This document shows, in pieces, positions 1 to 5,479 of a stretch of 9,093 nt of DNA. Each line of letters begins with the position of its first letter. The first letter of the stretch is position 1. The stretch comes from an uncultured Faecalibacterium sp. (lineage in GTDB: Bacteria; Bacillota; Clostridia; Oscillospirales; Ruminococcaceae). A program made the position numbers and the translations under genes. The notes below the pieces were generated by a model. The model saw only the letters and a program-made list of their open reading frames with translations, was not told the DNA's origin and searched no databases. The stretch lies in the NCBI GenBank assembly GCA_934553285.1, contig CAKTFD010000090.1, positions 1 through 9,093 of the forward strand, read 5' to 3'.

Positions 1-164
1 CAGCCGCCCTGGATCATAAAGCCGGGGATCACGCGGTGGAAGGTCAGGCCGTTGTAAAAGCCCTCCTTGACCAGCTTCTTAAAATTCTCACAGGTGATGG
101 GGGCGGCTTCCTCGTTCAGCTCGATATCGATGATGCCGCCGTCTTCCATAGTAATGCGAACCAT
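1..164 (-). CDS. Cyclophilin-type peptidyl-prolyl cis-trans isomerase, N-terminal part
   Basis: The reverse strand encodes 54 residues before the window edge, beginning MVRITMEDGGIIDIELNEEA and ending with the cyclophilin hallmark FHRVIPGFMIQGG at residues 42-54. The family isomerises X-Pro bonds during protein folding. Arg44 in FHRVI corresponds to the catalytic arginine of cyclophilins. No signal peptide is visible, so a cytoplasmic location is likely. The start at 164 is supported by AAAGGAG about 11 bases upstream (within 176-184). A consensus-like promoter lies at 244-271. The C-terminal two thirds of the domain lies outside the window, so total length and any fusion cannot be judged. 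The family call is secure from the hallmark motif; the specific paralogue is not identified. Confidence 0.93.
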   Translation of the reverse strand, partial: MVRITMEDGGIIDIELNEEAAPITCENFKKLVKEGFYNGLTFHRVIPGFMIQGG

Positions 165-190
165 AACGCTACAATACTCCTTTTGTGTTG

Positions 191-231
191 ACCCCCGCAG
201 CGGGGGTGTGGCCGGCAGATCTCCCTGCCGG
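191..231. other. Two adjacent hairpins in the cyclophilin leader
   Basis: ACCCCCG-CAG-CGGGGGT (191-207) and CCGGCAG-N6-CTGCCGG (212-231) are perfect 7-bp stems separated by four bases. Both lie between the predicted transcription start and the ribosome binding site of the minus-strand cyclophilin gene. Neither has a T-run after it, so a simple terminator is unlikely. mRNA stabilisation or folding control of the leader is possible. Confidence 0.5.
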
Positions 232-243
232 AGTTTCCCTTAT

Positions 244-271
244 AGTATACCATAGGTTTTGCCCGTTGCAA
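244..271 (-). promoter_or_regulatory. Sigma-A-type promoter of the cyclophilin gene
   Basis: On the minus strand, TTGCAA (266-271) is followed after 16 bases by TATACT (244-249). Transcription would start near 237, giving a leader of about 70 bases that contains two hairpins. The -35 box overlaps an inverted repeat, CGTTGCA-N10-TGCAACG (264-270 and 281-287), which could be an operator. Confidence 0.65.
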
Positions 272-355
272 CGATGCAGATGCAACGTTTTTGTGAATAA
301 TCCGCCCAAAGCGGGCAAAAATGTGCGCCGCAACCAGAGTTTACGCGCCAGTTGG

Positions 356-384
356 TGGACGCAACCGGGCTTTTGTGCTAAAAT
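356..384 (+). promoter_or_regulatory. Probable extended -10 promoter of the membrane-anchored HTH gene
   Basis: TGCTAAAAT (376-384) is an extended -10 box (TG-n-TAAAAT). The -35 match 17 bases upstream (TGGACG, 356-361) is weak, which is common when the -10 is extended. Transcription would start near 391, about 42 bases before the ATG. The region between this and the divergent cyclophilin promoter (272-355) contains no gene. Confidence 0.5.
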
Positions 385-432
385 CGTGCCACAGAAAACC
401 CCCATAAACCACACTTCAAAGGAGGAAACTGT

Positions 433-891
433 ATGAGGAATCTATGGACTTGGCTCCCATTGCTACAGGCGGCGGCATCGACCCGGGAACAGCTGGAAGC
501 CAGCCGCAGCAAGCTGATCCTGATGGAAAAATTTTACCGTTCTGTGGACATCATCACCCGAGCGTTGATCCCCATTGCCATCGTGGCGGCGATCTATCTG
601 CTCTGGCGCATTGCCCGCAATCTGGAAAAGCCGCCCAAACTCACGGAGGAAGTCAAGATCGTGCGCAGATCGCTTTCTGAAATGCTCAAGGAGAACCGCA
701 CCCGCTGCAAGATGACCCAGGAGTTTGTGGCCGAGAGCATCGGCGTGAGCCGGCAGGCAGTGTCCAAGTGGGAAAACGGCACCTCGGAGCCGAACACCTC
801 CAACCTCATGGCCCTGGCAAAGCTGTACGGCATCCCGGCAGAGGACCTGCTCAAGGGCGTGGAGAGCGCACTGGAAGCACAGGAAAAATAA
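433..891 (+). CDS. Membrane-anchored XRE-family helix-turn-helix protein
   Basis: This encodes 152 residues. A hydrophobic stretch at about residues 44-60 (LIPIAIVAAIYLLWRI) should form one membrane helix, preceded by a charged, possibly coiled segment (residues 17-40). Residues 83-141 form a Cro/C1-type HTH: MTQEFVAESIGVSRQAVSKW, then a conserved WENGxSEPxxxxL-like stretch and a C-terminal YGIPAEDLL helix. The arrangement (membrane helix first, DNA-binding domain last) implies a tethered regulator with its HTH in the cytoplasm. The positive residues WRIARN after the helix also favour a cytoplasmic C-terminus. AAAGGAGG at 418-425 fixes the ATG. Its stop codon directly touches the stop of the convergent DUF4130 gene. 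Targets and signal are unknown; the nearby radical SAM pair is one possibility but nothing shows it. The HTH is confident and the membrane helix likely. Confidence 0.9.
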   Translation: MRNLWTWLPLLQAAASTREQLEASRSKLILMEKFYRSVDIITRALIPIAIVAAIYLLWRIARNLEKPPKLTEEVKIVRRSLSEMLKENRTRCKMTQEFVAESIGVSRQAVSKWENGTSEPNTSNLMALAKLYGIPAEDLLKGVESALEAQEK

Positions 892-1689
892 TTACAGCTC
901 CCCCCGCAGCTCCACCATATCCGCCCAGAAGCGCTTGGGGCAATGGGTCATGCGGCCTTTTTCGTTATGGCGCGCCTGGATCTCGAGCGTTTTGTAGAAC
1001 TGGGTCCACAGCGCCTGGAACTGCTGCTCCCGTGCGCTGGGCGGCGGCAGCTCCAGGGGCGCGGCCAGCTCCAGCAGCTGGGTCTTGTGCCCCTGGTGCA
1101 GCAGTACCGCCTGATGGACGGCATCGTAGATCATAAAGTCCTCCTCCGGAAAGCGTCCGCAGAAGTGCGGGCGCAGCAGGGGGAGGATATAATTTTTGGG
1201 GTGGATGACTGCGCCCAGCATCCCGTTGTGCTCCTCGAACCGCACAAAGCCCTGGAACTTGTCTACCTCCCAGTCCAGGCTTTTTTTCATGGCATAAAGG
1301 GGCGCTACCACCGGGTGCCCCTCCCGCCGGACCGTGCCCGGCCCCAGCGCAAAGGCCAGGTGCAAAAACCGGAGCAGCAGCAGCTCCTTGTCCTCCTGCC
1401 CGGAGAGAAAATCCCGGCTGACCAGATATTCAGTTTCCGCGCCCAGCTTCTGGCCAAAGCTGGCAAATACCCGCTGGGCAGTGGCGGGGTCGGTGGCGAT
1501 CTCCTTTACCGGGTAGAGGGTGGCAGTTTCCCGCTGGGGTGTCCACACCGCAAAGGGGATCTCATGCTGGGCAAAGCTCTCGTACACGCAGCACAAAAAA
1601 CCTGCAAAACTGCCATCGTACAGGTAGACTACATCGGCATCGTGTAGCCTGCGGGCACCTTTGGGGCTTACAGCGCTCTGGCAAGACAT
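892..1689 (-). CDS. DUF4130/TIGR03915-type protein, partner of a radical SAM DNA repair protein
   Basis: This 265-residue protein matches what I know of the TIGR03915/DUF4130 family, annotated as a probable DNA metabolism protein that co-occurs with a dedicated radical SAM protein. Visible marks are YLYDGSFAGFL (residues 22-32), KFQGFVRFEE (144-153), PKNYILPLLRPHF (164-176) with FMIYD (185-189), and a C-terminal block with RHNEKGRMTHCPKRFW (240-255). In some other bacteria this domain is fused to a uracil-DNA glycosylase-like domain; here it stands alone. No signal peptide or membrane helix is seen. GGGAGGAGG about eight bases upstream supports the ATG at 1689, so the gene overlaps the end of the upstream radical SAM gene by 22 bases, indicating translational coupling. 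The biochemical activity is not established. The family call is confident. Confidence 0.88.
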   Translation of the reverse strand: MSCQSAVSPKGARRLHDADVVYLYDGSFAGFLCCVYESFAQHEIPFAVWTPQRETATLYPVKEIATDPATAQRVFASFGQKLGAETEYLVSRDFLSGQEDKELLLLRFLHLAFALGPGTVRREGHPVVAPLYAMKKSLDWEVDKFQGFVRFEEHNGMLGAVIHPKNYILPLLRPHFCGRFPEEDFMIYDAVHQAVLLHQGHKTQLLELAAPLELPPPSAREQQFQALWTQFYKTLEIQARHNEKGRMTHCPKRFWADMVELRGEL

Positions 1690-3026
1690 TGTACTGCCTC
1701 CTCCCGTACCATGCGGACAGCTGCCCGGGGCGGCACGCCCTGCCCGATAAGGTTATCCACCGCAGGCGGGCTGAACAGGCTCAGCTGCTCGCAGCTGCCG
1801 CTGAACACGTTGGGGTCGATGAGCGCCCGGGTGATGCGCTCCCGCCCGGCAGAGCCGCGCCCCGGGTGCGCCCCGGCAAAGCCCCGGCAGGTGATGAAAT
1901 ACTGCGCCCGCTTGAGCACTACGCCCATGCGTTTCAGCTCGTCCAGCCCCAGTGCCGCCTGCCTGCGGGCGCGCCAGATGCGCCGGGCGCTTTTGGGGCC
2001 GATGCCCGGCACCCGCAGCAGCATCTCAAAGGGGGCGCGGTTCACATCCACCGGGAACAGCCCGTAGTGCTGCACTGCCCAGTTGCATTTGGGGTCCAGA
2101 TAGGGGTTGAAGTTGGGGTTGTCTTTATCCAAAATCTCGTCCGCCTCAAACTGGTAGAACCGCAGCAGCCAGTCTGCCTGATACAGCCGGTGCTCCCGCA
2201 GCAGCGGCGGCTTTGTGTCCAGTGCAGGCAGGCGGGTATCCTCGGCTACCGGGATGTAGGCGGAGTAGAACACCCGTTTCAGCCCGTATTTGTGGTACAT
2301 CCCCTCGGTCAGCTTTAAGATATGGTAGTCCGTTTCCGGCGAGGCTCCCACGATCATCTGGGTGCTCTGCCCGGCGGGGGCAAATCTGGGGGCGTGGCGG
2401 TAGAGGGTAAGCTCCTCCCGGCTGGCGGCACCGGATACTGCGATCTGCTTCATAGGGCGGAAGATAGAGTGCCGCCCCTTATCCGGTGCCAGAAGGTTCA
2501 GGCTGTGCTCGCTGGGCAGCTCCACGTTCACGCTCAGGCGGTCGGCCAGATACCCCAGCTGTTGCAGCAGTTCCGGGCTGGTGCCGGGGATGGCCTTGGC
2601 GTGGATGTAGCCCCCAAAGCGGTATTCGCCCCGCAGCAGCCGCAGCACCGCCAGCATCCGCTCGGTAGTGTAGTCCGGGGTGCCCAGCACCGCGCTGGAC
2701 AAAAACAGCCCCTCGATATAATTGCGGCGGTAGAACTCCATGGTCAGCTCTGCCAGCTCCCGGGGCGCAAAGGTAGCGCGGGGGATATCGTTGGAGCGGC
2801 GGTTCACGCAATAGCTGCAGTCAAAGGCGCAGCGGTTGGTCATCAGCACCTTGAGCAGGCTCACACAGCGGCCATCGGCGGTAAAGGCGTGGCAGCAGCC
2901 CGGCGCATAGCAGCTGCCCACCGTGCCCGCCCGCGCCGTGCGGGAGGCCCCGCTGGAGGTACAGGCAACGTCATATTTGGCACTGTCGGCCAGAATGGTC
3001 AGTTTGTCCATCAGGGTCTGTTCCAT
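1668..3026 (-). CDS. Radical SAM protein with helix-hairpin-helix, putative DNA modification/repair (TIGR03916-like)
   Basis: This 452-residue protein carries the radical SAM motif CX3CX2C as C66-AFD-C70-SY-C73, which binds the 4Fe-4S cluster that cleaves S-adenosylmethionine. A second cysteine-rich stretch precedes it (C39, C44, C45, C54). Near the C-terminus, VPGIGPKSARRIW (339-351) is a helix-hairpin-helix typical of DNA-binding proteins, and FITCRGF follows. This matches the family named putative DNA modification/repair radical SAM protein, which pairs with DUF4130 proteins. The frame is open back to 3071, but the start at 3026 is preferred because GGAGG lies 10 bases upstream (3037-3041) and homologues, as I recall them, begin just before the LxILAxxAKYDxxC stretch. 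The downstream DUF4130 gene overlaps its end. No convincing promoter is seen in 3027-3070. Substrate and reaction are unknown. Confidence 0.92.
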   Translation of the reverse strand: MEQTLMDKLTILADSAKYDVACTSSGASRTARAGTVGSCYAPGCCHAFTADGRCVSLLKVLMTNRCAFDCSYCVNRRSNDIPRATFAPRELAELTMEFYRRNYIEGLFLSSAVLGTPDYTTERMLAVLRLLRGEYRFGGYIHAKAIPGTSPELLQQLGYLADRLSVNVELPSEHSLNLLAPDKGRHSIFRPMKQIAVSGAASREELTLYRHAPRFAPAGQSTQMIVGASPETDYHILKLTEGMYHKYGLKRVFYSAYIPVAEDTRLPALDTKPPLLREHRLYQADWLLRFYQFEADEILDKDNPNFNPYLDPKCNWAVQHYGLFPVDVNRAPFEMLLRVPGIGPKSARRIWRARRQAALGLDELKRMGVVLKRAQYFITCRGFAGAHPGRGSAGRERITRALIDPNVFSGSCEQLSLFSPPAVDNLIGQGVPPRAAVRMVREEAVQCLARAL

Positions 3027-3065
3027 GCAGAATGCACCTCCAAAATGGCTCCAAAACGGAAAAAG

Positions 3066-3112
3066 GGTCAAAAAATAAAGCCATGCGCAAAGCTGCAGAT
3101 GGCTTTATGAAA
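3066..3112 (-). terminator. Rho-independent terminator after the S24 repressor gene
   Basis: ATAAAGCCAT (3075-3084) and ATGGCTTTAT (3099-3108) form a perfect 10-bp stem with a 14-base loop. On the minus strand a T-run (TTTTTTGACC) follows. It lies 29 bases after the repressor stop codon and separates that gene from the radical SAM gene. Some readthrough could still reach the radical SAM gene. Confidence 0.8.
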
Positions 3113-3137
3113 AAACAGGGGAGAAGGAAGCGGCCGT

Positions 3138-3770
3138 TTACCACTTAGCTTTGGTCTCCACTACGCGGCCTGCAATGTGCAGATGGTTCAGGTCTTCGCC
3201 CTTGATGACCATTTCGTTGTAGGCAGGGTTAAAGGGCTGCAGTACCACACAGTTGCCCCGCTGGATGTAGCGTTTCAGGGTGCCTTCGCCCTCGTCGCCG
3301 TAGATCAGTACGCCCAGGTCGCCGTTTTCCAGGGTATCCTGCTTGTGCACCAGCGCAAGGTCGCCATCCTGGATGCGGGGTTCCATGCTGTCGCCGCGCA
3401 CCACCAGATAGAAGTAATTGGAGGGATCTTTGACCCGGGCATACTCCTGGCCGTAGTCTTCCTCAAAGGCCAGCGCGCCGTAACCGGCCTTGACCGTGCC
3501 GATGACCGGGATCAGGCTCTCGGAGTAGCTGCCAAAAAAGCGCTCCTCCGGGGCGGAAATATTGCTGACCGGGCGGTACAGCCCCAGCAGATAGTCTGCC
3601 GTGGTGTTCAGCAGCTCTGCGATGCGGGCCACAGTGGACGGGTCGGGGGAGGATTTGCCGCTTTCCCACTTGCCGACGGCCTGCTGGGTGACCCCCAGTC
3701 TGGAGGCAAGTTCTGCCTGGCTGACGCCCTGCTTTTTGCGGCACTGCTTCAATAGCTCTGAAAACGACAT
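3138..3770 (-). CDS. LexA-like self-cleaving repressor (XRE HTH plus S24 peptidase)
   Basis: This 210-residue protein has an XRE/Cro-C1 HTH at residues 5-62 (SQAELASRLGVTQQAVGKWE) and a LexA/UmuD-type S24 peptidase at about 87-205. The autocleavage machinery is complete: putative cleavage pair Ala95-Gly96 in TVKAGYGA, nucleophile Ser128 in VVRGDSMEP, general base Lys166 in GTLKRY. The spacing is close to LexA (Ser to Lys 38 residues here, 37 in E. coli LexA). The family represses genes until DNA damage or another stress triggers cleavage; its phage C1-like HTH differs from the winged HTH of true LexA. The start at 3770 is chosen over the in-frame ATG at 3824 because AAAGGAG lies seven bases upstream, and the upstream ATG lies within the promoter. 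A palindrome over the -10 box suggests autorepression. It could be a domesticated prophage repressor, but no phage genes are nearby. Confidence 0.93.
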   Translation of the reverse strand: MSFSELLKQCRKKQGVSQAELASRLGVTQQAVGKWESGKSSPDPSTVARIAELLNTTADYLLGLYRPVSNISAPEERFFGSYSESLIPVIGTVKAGYGALAFEEDYGQEYARVKDPSNYFYLVVRGDSMEPRIQDGDLALVHKQDTLENGDLGVLIYGDEGEGTLKRYIQRGNCVVLQPFNPAYNEMVIKGEDLNHLHIAGRVVETKAKW

Positions 3771-3799
3771 GATGATGCTCCTTTTTCCGATGCGTGGTT

Positions 3800-3826
3800 T
3801 TTTGTTGATTTTATTATACAACAAAA
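3800..3826. promoter_or_regulatory. Putative operator palindrome over the repressor -10 box
   Basis: TTTTGTTG (3800-3807) and CAACAAAA (3819-3826) are perfect 8-base inverted arms separated by 11 bases that include the complement of TATAAT. A shorter inverted repeat, AAAC-GGT-GTTT (3824-3834), sits in the spacer between -10 and -35. Position and symmetry fit autorepression by the S24 repressor. No protein-binding evidence is available. Confidence 0.55.
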
Positions 3827-3841
3827 CGGTGTTTCTGTAAA
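3813..3841 (-). promoter_or_regulatory. Consensus promoter of the S24 repressor gene
   Basis: On the minus strand, TTTACA (3836-3841) is followed after 17 bases by TATAAT (3813-3818). This is one of the best promoter matches in the window. The leader to the ATG at 3770 would be about 36 bases. Confidence 0.85.
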
Positions 3842-3924
3842 GGGAAAGTTCAAAAAAACTCCAAATAAAGGTTGTTACAATTCCGGCGGCCCGGCGGGCG
3901 GCAGAAAAAAATTTGCATTAGGGC

Positions 3925-3953
3925 TTGACAGAACGGAACAAATCTGGTAAAGT
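3925..3953 (+). promoter_or_regulatory. Strong promoter of the tRNA-Ser pair
   Basis: TTGACA (3925-3930) is a perfect -35 box, followed after 17 bases by TAAAGT (3948-3953). Transcription should begin near 3960, leaving about 33 bases before the mature tRNA-Ser(TGA). No other promoter is seen between the two tRNAs, so it probably serves both. Confidence 0.85.
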
Positions 3954-3992
3954 AAGTAAGCATTCGACACGGCGTAATGCGAGTGTCCACAA

Positions 3993-4080
3993 GGAGAGAT
4001 GTCCGAGTGGTTTAAGGAAGCAGTCTTGAAAACTGCCGTACGGCAACGTACCGTGGGTTCGAATCCCACTCTCTCCGCCA
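3993..4080 (+). tRNA. tRNA-Ser (anticodon TGA)
   Basis: This is an 88-nt class II tRNA with encoded CCA. The acceptor stem pairs GGAGAGA (3993-3999) with TCTCTCC (4070-4076). The anticodon stem GCAGT/ACTGC (4020-4024, 4032-4036) holds the loop CTTGAAA with anticodon TGA at 4027-4029. The long variable arm has stem GTACG/CGTAC closed by a GCAA tetraloop (4038-4051). The T-arm is GTGGG-TTCGAAT-CCCAC. It decodes UCA and, by wobble, other UCN serine codons. Confidence 0.97.
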
Positions 4081-4114
4081 TTTTTTATTGAATAAGTGTA
4101 ACACACTTTGCTCT

Positions 4115-4208
4115 GGAGTAGTACTCAAGAGGCCGAAGAGGCGCCCCTGCTAAGGGCGTAGGTCGTCTAAACAACGGCGCGAGGGTTCAAATCCCTCCTA
4201 CTCCGCCA
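4115..4208 (+). tRNA. tRNA-Ser (anticodon GCT)
   Basis: This is a 94-nt class II tRNA with encoded CCA. The acceptor stem pairs GGAGTAG (4115-4121) with CTACTCC (4198-4204). The anticodon stem CGCCC/GGGCG (4142-4146, 4154-4158) holds the loop CTGCTAA with anticodon GCT at 4149-4151, for AGC/AGU serine codons. The variable arm pairs GTCGT with ACGGC through one G-U pair. The T-arm is GAGGG-TTCAAAT-CCCTC. It lies 34 bases after tRNA-Ser(TGA), probably on the same transcript. Confidence 0.96.
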
Positions 4209-4209
4209 A

Positions 4210-4257
4210 GAAGATCCCTCGTAGTTTCGTGAAAACTGCGGGGGATCTTCCTTTTTG
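4210..4257 (+). terminator. Rho-independent terminator of the tRNA-Ser transcript
   Basis: An 18-bp stem (4210-4227 with 4233-4250, including a few G-U pairs) is closed by the loop CGTGA and followed by CTTTTTG. It begins one base after the CCA of tRNA-Ser(GCT), so 3' processing of that tRNA must cut right at the foot of the hairpin. Confidence 0.9.
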
Positions 4258-4271
4258 TAGCGTCCTCGCCC

Positions 4272-4420
4272 GGGAGTTACCCCTTCCGTCTGCTCACTGC
4301 GTTTGCAGCCACCTTCCCCAAGGGGGCCGGCTTTTGGCGATGGCGATAAAGTTTCCGGCGCTGCCCAAAGGCGTCCCCCTGGGGAGCTGTCGAGCGTAGC
4401 GAAACTGAAGGGGTACTCCC
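4272..4420. repeat. Palindromic dispersed repeat, copy A (MITE/REP-like, non-coding)
   Basis: This element of about 149 bp has terminal inverted repeats GGGAGTTACCCCTTC (4272-4286) and GAAGGGGTACTCCC (4407-4420), which differ by one inserted T. Inside are secondary palindromes (CTTCCCCAAGGGGG, then CCCCCTGGGG) and a core AAAGTTTCCGGCGCTG. A second copy at 6457-6600 carries the same core in the opposite orientation. It fills the gap between the tRNA terminator and the terminator of the traX-like gene and contains no plausible gene. No transposase is near, so it would have to be mobilised in trans if it moves. Confidence 0.75.
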
Positions 4421-4424
4421 CCAT

Positions 4425-4466
4425 AAAAAACACACTGCCGGGCAGCCCGCAGACTGTCCGGCAGTG
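4425..4466 (-). terminator. Rho-independent terminator of the TraX-family gene
   Basis: CACTGCCGG (4433-4441) and CCGGCAGTG (4458-4466) form a 9-bp GC-rich stem with a 16-base loop. On the minus strand it is followed by TGTGTTTTTT. It starts about 20 bases after the stop codon at 4487. Confidence 0.85.
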
Positions 4467-4486
4467 CGCTATTTATCGAAAAAAAT

Positions 4487-5233
4487 TTACAGCAAAAGGT
4501 TCGTGATGGCTGCGAGCAGCAGCAGATGCACCGGGTAGAACCAGTAAAAGGCCTTTTGCTGCAGCCGGCTGCACGCGCCGCGCTGGCCGTTATAGAACCA
4601 GACCAGCACAAAGGCCAGCGGCGCAGTAAGCTCGAACAGAAACAGCACCGCCCCTGCAAGGCACTGCCGCTTGCGGTCTGCACGGGTCAGGTACAATGTG
4701 CAGATGATCAGCACGCCGATGGCGTGGTAGTCGGTGCTGGCGGCCAGTGCCAGCGCGGCGCACCCGCCCGCCCATACAAGCCCCTGCCAGCCGGGCAGGC
4801 CGTTTTCTTTTTCAAAGTGCCGCAGCCCTGCCATGGCCAGTACGCCCAGCGCCAGCGTCCAGTAAACGTTCTGTGCACTGGGGTCAAAGGGGGTGCGGGA
4901 GAACGCAAGGTCAAAGGGCACCTCGCTCACTAGGCCGAACAGCACCAGCCGCCCCAGATAGCCCTTGACGTTGTGGGTGTGCACAAAGCCCTCCACCAGC
5001 AAAAAGCAGAACAGCGGAAAGGCCAGCCGCCCGGTAAAGCGCAGTACCATGTCCAGCCGGTACAGCGGTTGGGCAGAGAGGGTGTCCTGCGAGAGGGTGC
5101 CGGCGTCCAGCCCGGGCAAAAGGATGCCTGCCTCGATGCAGGATGCGCCGATGTGGTCCACCAGCATGGTGATGCAGGCAATGGTTTTAAGAGCGGTGCC
5201 GCTGAAGGTGCGGCGCGGGGAAAGTGCGGTCAT
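4487..5233 (-). CDS. TraX-family integral membrane protein (putative acetyltransferase-like)
   Basis: This 248-residue, strongly hydrophobic protein has several predicted membrane helices. It carries the pattern I recognise for the TraX family (PF05857): MLVDHIG (23-29), GRLAFPLFCFLLVEGFVHT (68-86), SEVPFDLAF (103-111), QNVYWTLALG (121-130), DYHAIGVLII (168-177) and WFYPVHLLLL (231-240). TraX of the F plasmid is needed for N-terminal acetylation of F pilin. Chromosomal homologues in Firmicutes are widespread and uncharacterised, and no conjugation gene is in this window, so pilin acetylation should not be assumed. AGGAGG at 5241-5246, seven bases upstream, fixes the start. It is divergent from the LysR gene, with 246 bases between start codons. 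A TATAGT at 5273-5278 could be its -10 box, but no good -35 is seen. Confidence 0.9.
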   Translation of the reverse strand: MTALSPRRTFSGTALKTIACITMLVDHIGASCIEAGILLPGLDAGTLSQDTLSAQPLYRLDMVLRFTGRLAFPLFCFLLVEGFVHTHNVKGYLGRLVLFGLVSEVPFDLAFSRTPFDPSAQNVYWTLALGVLAMAGLRHFEKENGLPGWQGLVWAGGCAALALAASTDYHAIGVLIICTLYLTRADRKRQCLAGAVLFLFELTAPLAFVLVWFYNGQRGACSRLQQKAFYWFYPVHLLLLAAITNLLL

Positions 5234-5354
5234 AAAAATACCTCCTTGGGCCTATTGAAAAGGCTTACGGGAACTATAACGGAAAAAAGGCGGCGTTTCC
5301 TGCCTGCTGTGGGGCAAAATGCGCGCCAAACGTACAAAAATCGGGGTAAAATGC

Positions 5355-5383
5355 TTGACAGGAAAGGCGCGGGATAGTACAAT
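5355..5383 (+). promoter_or_regulatory. Strong promoter of the LysR-family gene
   Basis: TTGACA (5355-5360) and TACAAT (5378-5383) are separated by 17 bases. Transcription would start near 5390, leaving a leader of about 90 bases. Half-sites TCAA (5383-5386), TTGA (5395-5398) and TCAA (5405-5408) around the start could be an operator for autoregulation. The rest of 5234-5479 holds no gene. Confidence 0.8.
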
Positions 5384-5479
5384 CAAGAAGATAATTGAAC
5401 TATCTCAAATGAAAGATGAAAAAGATTCACAAAGAATCGAGCGTCTCCGAACCAGAACAGACGGAAGGAGGCTTTGGGC

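Noticed and set aside
3027..3071. Earlier radical SAM start at 3071
   Set aside because: The extra 15 residues lie next to the upstream terminator and are not preceded by a ribosome binding site, whereas GGAGG precedes the start at 3026.
3048..3071. TTGACC as a -35 box for the radical SAM gene
   Set aside because: The only -10 at correct spacing (CATTTT) is poor, and transcription would start on or after the ribosome binding site.
3875..4106. Two minus-strand frames across tRNA-Ser(TGA), one reading AERVGFEPTVRC
   Set aside because: They are the antisense of a well-folded tRNA and its leader. This is a known false-gene pattern over tRNA-Ser, and neither frame has a supported start.
4081..4114. 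Separate promoter for tRNA-Ser(GCT)
   Set aside because: Only 34 bases separate the tRNAs and no -35/-10 pair is visible; cotranscription is simpler.
4167..4433. Minus-strand frame ending SRRDLNPRAVV
   Set aside because: Antisense of tRNA-Ser(GCT), its terminator and repeat A; no ribosome binding site and no family resemblance.
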